From: Chenopodium formosanum
Taxonomy: Eukaryota; Streptophyta; Magnoliopsida; Caryophyllales; Amaranthaceae
Length of the DNA stretch: 64,000 nt
Assembly (NCBI GenBank): GCA_024500155.1
Contig: CM044876.1
Span: 9,615,001 to 9,679,000 of the forward strand
Reading direction: 5' to 3'
The notes beneath the pieces were generated by a model. The model saw only the letters and a list, made by a program, of their open reading frames with translations, ran no database searches and was not told where the DNA came from. Made by a program: the position numbers and the translations under genes. This document shows positions 57,385 to 64,000 of this stretch, piece by piece; within the stretch, counting starts at the first letter, position 1; the number at the start of each line of letters is the position of its first letter.

Positions 57385-60300
57385 AAAAAATGAGTGTTTG
57401 GATAAAGGAGAAAGGGGAGTAAGAATTTTAATTACTTAATTTGTTTGGATAAAGGAGAAAGGGGAGGGATGAGGTTTTGCATAGATTGTACATAGAAAAA
57501 ACTCATTTTAGGATTTTCTTTAACATACATAAATATTTCATACATCAAACATTAATAAAGCACTACAAACAAACAATTAACATCTAATGAGTCTAATCAA
57601 AATTATTTAACCCAAAAATCAGAAATTTTTTCTTGTTCACAAATTAGTTTCATCCATTAATACTAGTTCCAATTCATGAATTACACTACTAAAAATTGGC
57701 CAAATTGCGATCGGCGCAAACGGTCGCAAAAAATAGTGAAAACGATCGCAAAACATAATTGCGACCATCAACGGTCGCAACATGGCGGTCGTTATTATCA
57801 TGGTCGCAAAAATAAAAAATTACGACTGTTTGACGGTCGCAAATTTTTAACGACCGTTTTAACTATTTTCAACGACCGTCATAAAAACGGTCGCAAATAT
57901 TTAAAATTGCGACCGCCTTATGAAACGGTCGCAAATATCGAATTTAGCGACCGTCATAAGCCGTCGCTAAAAGTATTAAAAAAAACAAAAAAAAAGAAAA
58001 AGACCCACCCACCCACCCACCCTTAGCCCAGATCCATCCAAACCAGATCCCACCCAAACCACCACCACTGCTCACCCTAAACAACCACTAGCTGCCTCTG
58101 CCGCCCTCTACCCACCATCACCGTTGCCCACCAATACCCAGCACCACCCACCCATCCTTAACCCAGAAAAACAGTTAAAAAAATACCAAAAAAACAGCAA
58201 ACAAAAACGAAATAAAACATTATCAAACAATCAAACAATTTCGAACAAAAATCCAAAAAAGACATAATTCGAACAAATTTATCAAAACAATTTAACCCAC
58301 AAATAAAATGCTCAAAAATTAAACCAAAAAAATCGCCCAAAAATTCAACCCATAATTATACCCAAAAAAATAAAACCACAACAATTAAACCCACAATTTT
58401 GAACAAAAAAATCGACAAAAAAATCAAACAAAAACGAAATAAAACCCTCATAAATCGAACCTAAATTCGAGAAGTTCAAGCTCAAAATCAAACCAAAAAT
58501 CTATGAAATTCGAACAAACAAAGAACAAATTCGAACAGAATTAACAAAAACTCGAAATAAAACCAAAATCTAAGGAATTCGAACAGAAACGCAAACAAAA
58601 ATCGATAACAAAATCAAACAAACATGGAAATTCGAACGGAAAACGAATTCAACCACAAAATTCGAAAATAAACAAAATTTTCAGAAAATTAAACATACCT
58701 TTCATTATATATCTTCCTCTTTAGGTGAATATGGTCAAATTCGACCAAGAAAACTCCAGATCTGAAATTTTTGAGGTCGAATTTGACCATAAACACCAAA
58801 GTTCGTGTGTTGTTTTTAACGGTGGGCTTTGCTTGTAACGGTGGCTGCTCTATTTCAGGTTGGTGAAGAGAGGAGATGCGAGAGAAAGAGAAAAAGATGA
58901 GGAGAAGAGGATGAGTGAGAAGAGGGCCGTTCACTGGGAGGTGGAAAAAGGAAAGAGAAGAGAGAGACAGAAGAAGGGTGTGAGAAAAAGAAAGGAGAAG
59001 AGGATGTGTGAGGAGAGAGAAAGGATAGAGGATGCGTTAGGACTTAGGAGAAGAGGACGACTGCTTCTAATATTAGGGTTTGGGTGATCTTGTTTTATAC
59101 CCTTTTTTTTTTAATTTGAAAAAGCACTTTTGCGACCGTTATGGCGGTCGTAATGTTACGACCGTTTCTCAAACGGTCGTAATTAAAGCATTTTGCGACC
59201 GCTACTAACGGTCGTAACAGAATTAATTTAATTTTGAATAAATTTTCACATGAATTTTATTTTTTAAATATATTTAAGTACCTTTGCGACCGTTTTATAG
59301 CCCAAAACCGGTCGCAAATATCAATTTTTGCGACCGTTTTGATGACGGTCGTAGAAAAACGGTCGCAATTCGCCCGAATTTTAGTAGTGTTAGTTTCATC
59401 CATTAAAACTAGTTTCATTTCACAATTTCTAGAGTAGAGGAGAAGAGAGAAAATAACATGTTGTATTATTTTGATCTTTACAGTGGCGGGTCCAAGATGT
59501 TTAATGAAGTAAAAATAAGCAGTTGTTTAAGAAAATTTAAAACTAAAATTAAAACCGGACTTTATTTTAGCTATTTATATTGAAAAATTCCCACAAAACG
59601 ATTAGCAAAATAATAATCCGAGTGATTTTATTGATGCAATGCAATGTGTTAGTATATTGTTGTGCTACTTGTTAATTGACAATGTGATTTTGGACATGCA
59701 TACATTTGACCGAGAACTTAAAACAATTAATAAGATATATTATACTTTTAAAAAATAATTACGATTAAAAAAACTACATAATGGCATGAAGTATCAAATT
59801 AATTATTTTTAGAAATTAATACTAGTGATTTTACTTGTACTTTTATTTAAACAAACAATTCGTATCTAAATCATTATAGTTTCCCTCAAAAAAAAAAATC
59901 ATTATATAAAATAAACCATAAATCATAGATAATTTGTGAAAATGAAATAAAATCTTTATTAATAAGAGACCAAAACTGAGGCAGATTTTCTCTTACCACT
60001 GCAACATTGATAAACATTTAATATAAATGTTCAATATTAAAAAATTTATACCAAATTTCTGGGGGTTTGTTACTATGTGGATCCGCCATTTGACCTTTAC
60101 TTTGAATAAAACTCGAAGAGATGTTAAGAGAAGGCAAAACCCTATGAATGGGTGGAAATCTTGACGGTAGGGTAAGAGAGAAAATAAGATTGATCATAAT
60201 GTATAATGTTATAAAAAAAATAAAAAAGTACAATTGTCTCTTCACAATTAATTAGTTTGTATAATATGTTTCTTCTATATCTTTTTCAAATTTGGAAAGA

Positions 60301-60435
60301 TTTTAATCTTAAATAATTACACAAAACTTTTCATCCATTTCCCTCCCATTCATTTCCCTTACCCCTAATTTGTTATCCAACAATGGATTTAGTCCTCTCT
60401 TTTCCCTCCATTATTTCTAATCCAAACACACCGTA
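57385..60435. mobile_element. Possible outer TIR element containing the CACTA insertion
   Basis: The left GTGTTTGGATAAAGGAGAAA and the inverse of the right end (GTGTGTTTGGATTAGAAATA) are similar, each followed by GGGA/GGAG-rich sequence. This suggests a decayed DNA transposon about 3 kb across with the CACTA element inside it. The inverted repeats are short and imperfect. Confidence 0.35.
57684..59389. mobile_element. Non-autonomous CACTA (En/Spm) transposon, 1.7 kb
   Basis: Starts CACTACTAAAAATTGGCCAA and ends GAATTTTAGTAGTG, with TTA duplicated on both sides (57681-57683, 59390-59392). Both ends carry dense subterminal repeats of GCGACCGT/ACGGTCGC in both orientations (57700-57975 and 59130-59365), the usual transposase-binding arrays. 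The middle is A-rich with CCCACC repeats (58004-58020) and a purine-rich open frame (58860-59087) that looks like low complexity. No transposase is present. Confidence 0.92.
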
Positions 60436-61066
60436 AGACACTAAGAAAGAGTGCTTAGTTCAATCATGGAGAAAGTTTGACTCGTCATTGTAAATGGGTG
60501 GTGCACGGTGCGTAACTAGGTCAGATTCAACACGTGACATGGATAAAACAGAGAAAAACCGTTTTAATTTAATCAGTTAAGTTTTACATAATTATATGAT
60601 TACCCGATGAAAAAATTGTATTATAAAAAGTTAATCTATTAGAGAAACAAAAAAAAATTAATTCACTTTTTAGGTTTAAGCAATGATATTGTTAAAAAAG
60701 TGTGTGCATTAGCATACAAACAAATTAAAGTATATAATAATAAGTGACATATTTCTATAAAAATGTTTTTGTTAAGTGTTATAGTAGATGATTTAAATTT
60801 GTTTTATATAACACGATTATTGTTTCTATTAATACAATTTTTAAAGAAACAAATTAATGTCAATTTGGTTGACAATTTGGAGAGATTGTTATATACACCT
60901 GTGTACACAGAGTGTATATAACAATTTATAGACAAATTAACAAGCTGAATAGTCAAGCGATAATCCATTTACAATAAACTTATATAAATACTCGAGTTCA
61001 TTTATAGTATACAATAAAATTCAAGGGAAATTGTAATCCGATTATTTGAAACTATTTAGTCGCTAT
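59390..61066. other. Intergenic, no gene seen
   Basis: AT-rich. Contains a 13-bp-arm palindrome at 60886-60923 (TTGTTATATACAC / GTGTATATAACAA). Confidence 0.5.
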
Positions 61067-62856
61067 TGTAACACCCCCAAATCTCCCTCTACGTAAATAC
61101 TATATTTATACGTATACAAATACCGTAGAGATAGACTTGGGCGTACTACCGCCACGTGAAAACGTAAGGCTTAATTAATTACTCAAATTGCAGCGGAAAA
61201 ATAACTAACTTTTATTAATAATAGGAATAACCATAATAACTGTTTCAAAGTAAACTAATAAAAACTTGTCCATATATAAATAAAATTAATTCCTAACTAT
61301 GTGATCCCAATCCCGACTCTAGTATGCGCACGAACAACTTCACACCTGAAATCAAGACTGCTTACCAAAATGGTAAACAGGACGAACCAAAACAAAAGGA
61401 AAACAGATTAGCAAAAATGCTAAGTACGAATAAGTGCAAGGCATGTAAATACATTTATTAGACAAACATGCTTTCGAAATAACCATTTAAATTTAAACCT
61501 GTCACAAGTCAGTTTCCAAAATTAAACTTTTCAAAAATAATTAAACCTTCCATGGGTAGTAATATTCATCAATAAAAGCTTTCCAAACCAATAGATTTCC
61601 AATTTATAAACTTCTCAGTTTTTTTGATATATTTCTAAACCAATTTTCCTCACCTAAGTGTGCACACCCCCCAAGCAAGTTATACTATACTCGAGGAAAG
61701 ACCAGATCATACAAAGCTCATGGTCTTACTTAACCAGTCCCGGGTAGAGGGACAATTAAAATACCAAATACCCAGGCCCATAATGAGCTGCAAATTAATT
61801 GAATCAAGTAATTTATAAATCAACAACTTTTATTAAATCGATCAACACTTTTAAAGGTTAAACCGTTAAACCATAAAATTTTATATTTCAACTTATTATG
61901 AAAATCGTTAACTTAAAAATTCATACGTTTATTCAAACAATCATTCAAACAATCATTTACCCAAAACACGCATTGTATCAAGAACCTAGCCACCTATACG
62001 TACCTTGATCACGAGAATAATTAAGGTACGATCACTAAACTTGACCACGATCGAGGGACTCCTCCTACACAATTAAAATAACCTTAATTAATATAAGGTT
62101 AACAAAACTAACACAAAACTATGAATAATACTCTATTTGTGCATAAACTACCGAAATATTAACTTTATCAAATTGAAAAATAGCTTATGTTATTACTAAG
62201 AATAATAACATTAGTATGGAAGTGTAACGTTGGTATCATTAGTATCTTAAATTAATAATATTGAAAATAATGATAATACTCATGATGATGATGGTGTAAG
62301 GGAGTAAAGAGTCATCATTATAGTACTAGAATTCTTGCTGCAAAAAAAAAAAAGAAGGCGAAAGAAAGAAAATGCTAAGTCCACCTTCTAGCAAAGCAAG
62401 TCACGGCAGCAGGATGGTTTAGAGGCAACAAAAGGTGGCGGAAAAAGGTAATGTTTGATCGGCAAAAATGGTGGTGCGGTTGTAGTGTTTAATTGAGCAA
62501 ACAAGAAAGGGATAGAGAAGGGCTTGAAATTGAGAGTAGAGTAAAGAATTTTCTGATTTTTGGTGTGAGGACTTGTGAAGGGTTGAGGGTCTATTTATAG
62601 TGTTTAAGGGGTAGTAAGATAGAGTTAAAGGAGGGTTGAGATTAACATGGGAACATGATAAATGTAAGTTTGTTAAATGAATATGAGTGAAATTTAGTCT
62701 AGGTTAATTTATGTGGAAAAGAAACTAATGAAAGATATTAGAGAAAAAAATAAGATAAGTGTTAAATGTTTAGGGAAATAAGGAAGTAAGAAGATTAGGA
62801 GATTTTATCATATAAAGTTAGTTGAAGATAATACTACCTTCAATTCTCACGGCCAA

Positions 62857-62898
<42 letters not shown>

Positions 62899-63184
62899 AA
62901 ATCGAAAATCATAATAATATAATTAAATAAATATTTTAGATAATATCAAAATTAGTTAATACTTAATGTACATTAGATATTTCTCTTGAAATAGTTAGTA
63001 TAAAATATGGACCGACCTTTAAAAGATAATTAAACCTATATTATTAATTTATAAATCCGAAAATAATTAGTTATTTAAATGATTAAATACTTATATTTGG
63101 CGCCAAAATTTAAAACTCATTTTGGCTCCAAGTTAAATACATTAGGAACTTTCCAAAATATTTTCTAAAATTCGGGGTATTACA
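61067..63184 (-). mobile_element. Solo LTR of a Ty3-type retrotransposon, minus orientation
   Basis: A 2118-bp segment is bounded by TGTAACACCCCC at one end and GGGGTATTACA at the other, with the 5-bp duplication GCTAT on both sides (61062-61066, 63185-63189). TG...CA ends plus a 5-bp duplication define an LTR. On the minus strand a TATA box (CTATAAATAG at 62600-62591) and an oligo-T/A tract (about 62862-62894) are seen. No primer-binding site, gag or pol is present, so it is a solo LTR left by recombination. The CACCCC/ATACCCC end words are common in chromovirus-type LTRs. Confidence 0.88.
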
Positions 63185-63189
63185 GCTAT

Positions 63190-64000
63190 GCCATTGAGCT
63201 TATTTTATATGGACATGTTTGTAATTAACTCAACTTATTTCATCTTAATCTATCCAAACTTATTTTATAAACTTTATGTGTGACTTATTCTATATATAAT
63301 CATTTATGTATACTTATTGTATCTAGAATTATTTTATTTGGAATTAAATTATTTATGTATGTAATTTAATCATCTTTATTTTTATATTTCTAATTAATTT
63401 CCATATCATATGTACTTTTGTTTGAAATATAGATGTAAGTCATGTAGCAACTTGGTTGCTCACTCATAAACATAGAGATTGAAGGCAAATTTTTTTCCAC
63501 ATCACCTTTATGATAGAATAAGTAATGTAATAATTAATTTATTGTTGCCATGGGCCATTTTTTTCTATTCAAAAGATGGATTATCTACACGGATTTACGA
63601 AGATACACAAATTATAAGAAAATCAAAAATAAAATGTATTGTTTACCCAAAAATTGCATCCAATTAGATTGTCTAAAAACTTGATTTGGTTATAGATATT
63701 AAGATGCAGAGTACATCATTTTCTACAATCATCTCAAATTATATTGTACCAAAAGTGAGCACATTTGGATCATAAATTTACAAAAATTTCATATTGTGAG
63801 AATAAATTTACAATAATCCATTAATGCGTGTTCTAGCTACATGCTATCCCTTGTTCTCTCTATCTTTCTCGATTCATATATTACATTAACAAGAGTTTGA
63901 TATATCAATGGTGAGTCTTTCTCTATGTGAATATTTCCTTTGATGACCAAACACAAGTAATATATTACTGAGCTTAAAATATTTTTGAAAGCTAATATAT
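63190..64000. other. Intergenic, no gene seen
   Basis: AT-rich to the end of the window; short frames only. Confidence 0.5.

Noticed and set aside
58860..59087. Lys/Arg/Glu-rich 75-codon frame in the CACTA element
   Set aside because: Purine-rich low-complexity DNA gives such frames by chance; no transposase motif.
1..64000. CRISPR arrays, operons, replication origins or a defence-type gene cluster
   Set aside because: Genes are spliced plant genes in unrelated pathways; the repeats are transposons and simple sequence, with no regular spacer arrays.

Overview
The window is nuclear DNA from a flowering plant. Genes have GT-AG introns, AT-rich intergenic DNA, 5'-UTR introns and no operons. 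The identified proteins are typical of eudicots, and the repeat load (MITEs, Helitrons, SINEs, a solo LTR, a CACTA element) suggests a medium-sized, repeat-rich genome. The protein matches and the general sequence style would fit a core eudicot, possibly Caryophyllales, but I cannot fix the species from sequence alone.

Layout. 1-1461: 3' end of a glycine-rich YELLOW LEAF 1/RF2-type gene. 2107-3461: a Helitron with a second Helitron nested in it. 4071-4242: a SINE with a 13-bp target duplication. 5362-8029: a nine-exon XRI1-like gene (meiosis/DNA repair). 8030-14040: mostly intergenic, with MITE relics and one short orphan first exon behind a GCCCA-rich promoter. 14102-18039: a seven-exon purple acid phosphatase of the PAP15 (phytase) type with one metal-ligand substitution. 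19012-19301: a minus-strand two-exon gene fragment. 21616-23127: intronless plastid phospholipase A1-Ibeta2-like gene. 24402-25490 (-): RING-HC protein with a 5'-UTR intron. 26800-35400: a transposon-dense stretch carrying two tandem GASA/snakin genes, the first with a broken intron-1 acceptor, and a Mutator-like element containing GC-rich gene-like DNA. 35798-36334: SERF/4F5-family small basic protein. 36500-39100: local duplication, MITEs and a Helitron. 41517-45320: 5-oxoprolinase with an intron-free coding region. 45821-46187: long foldback element. 50445-54173: a PPR protein of the PPR2/EMB2750 type. 54200-64000: gene-poor, with a Stowaway MITE, a mitochondrial-like insert, an LTR fragment, a CACTA element and a solo LTR.

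The genes do not form a pathway cluster; each is an ordinary plant gene. I found no evidence for a new multi-gene system. The most informative signals are structural: exact transposon boundaries with target duplications, one MITE whose pre-insertion site is preserved in an adjacent duplicate, a Tourist-like MITE family with at least eight copies or relics, the Asn-for-His change in the phosphatase, and the splice-site lesion in one GASA copy.
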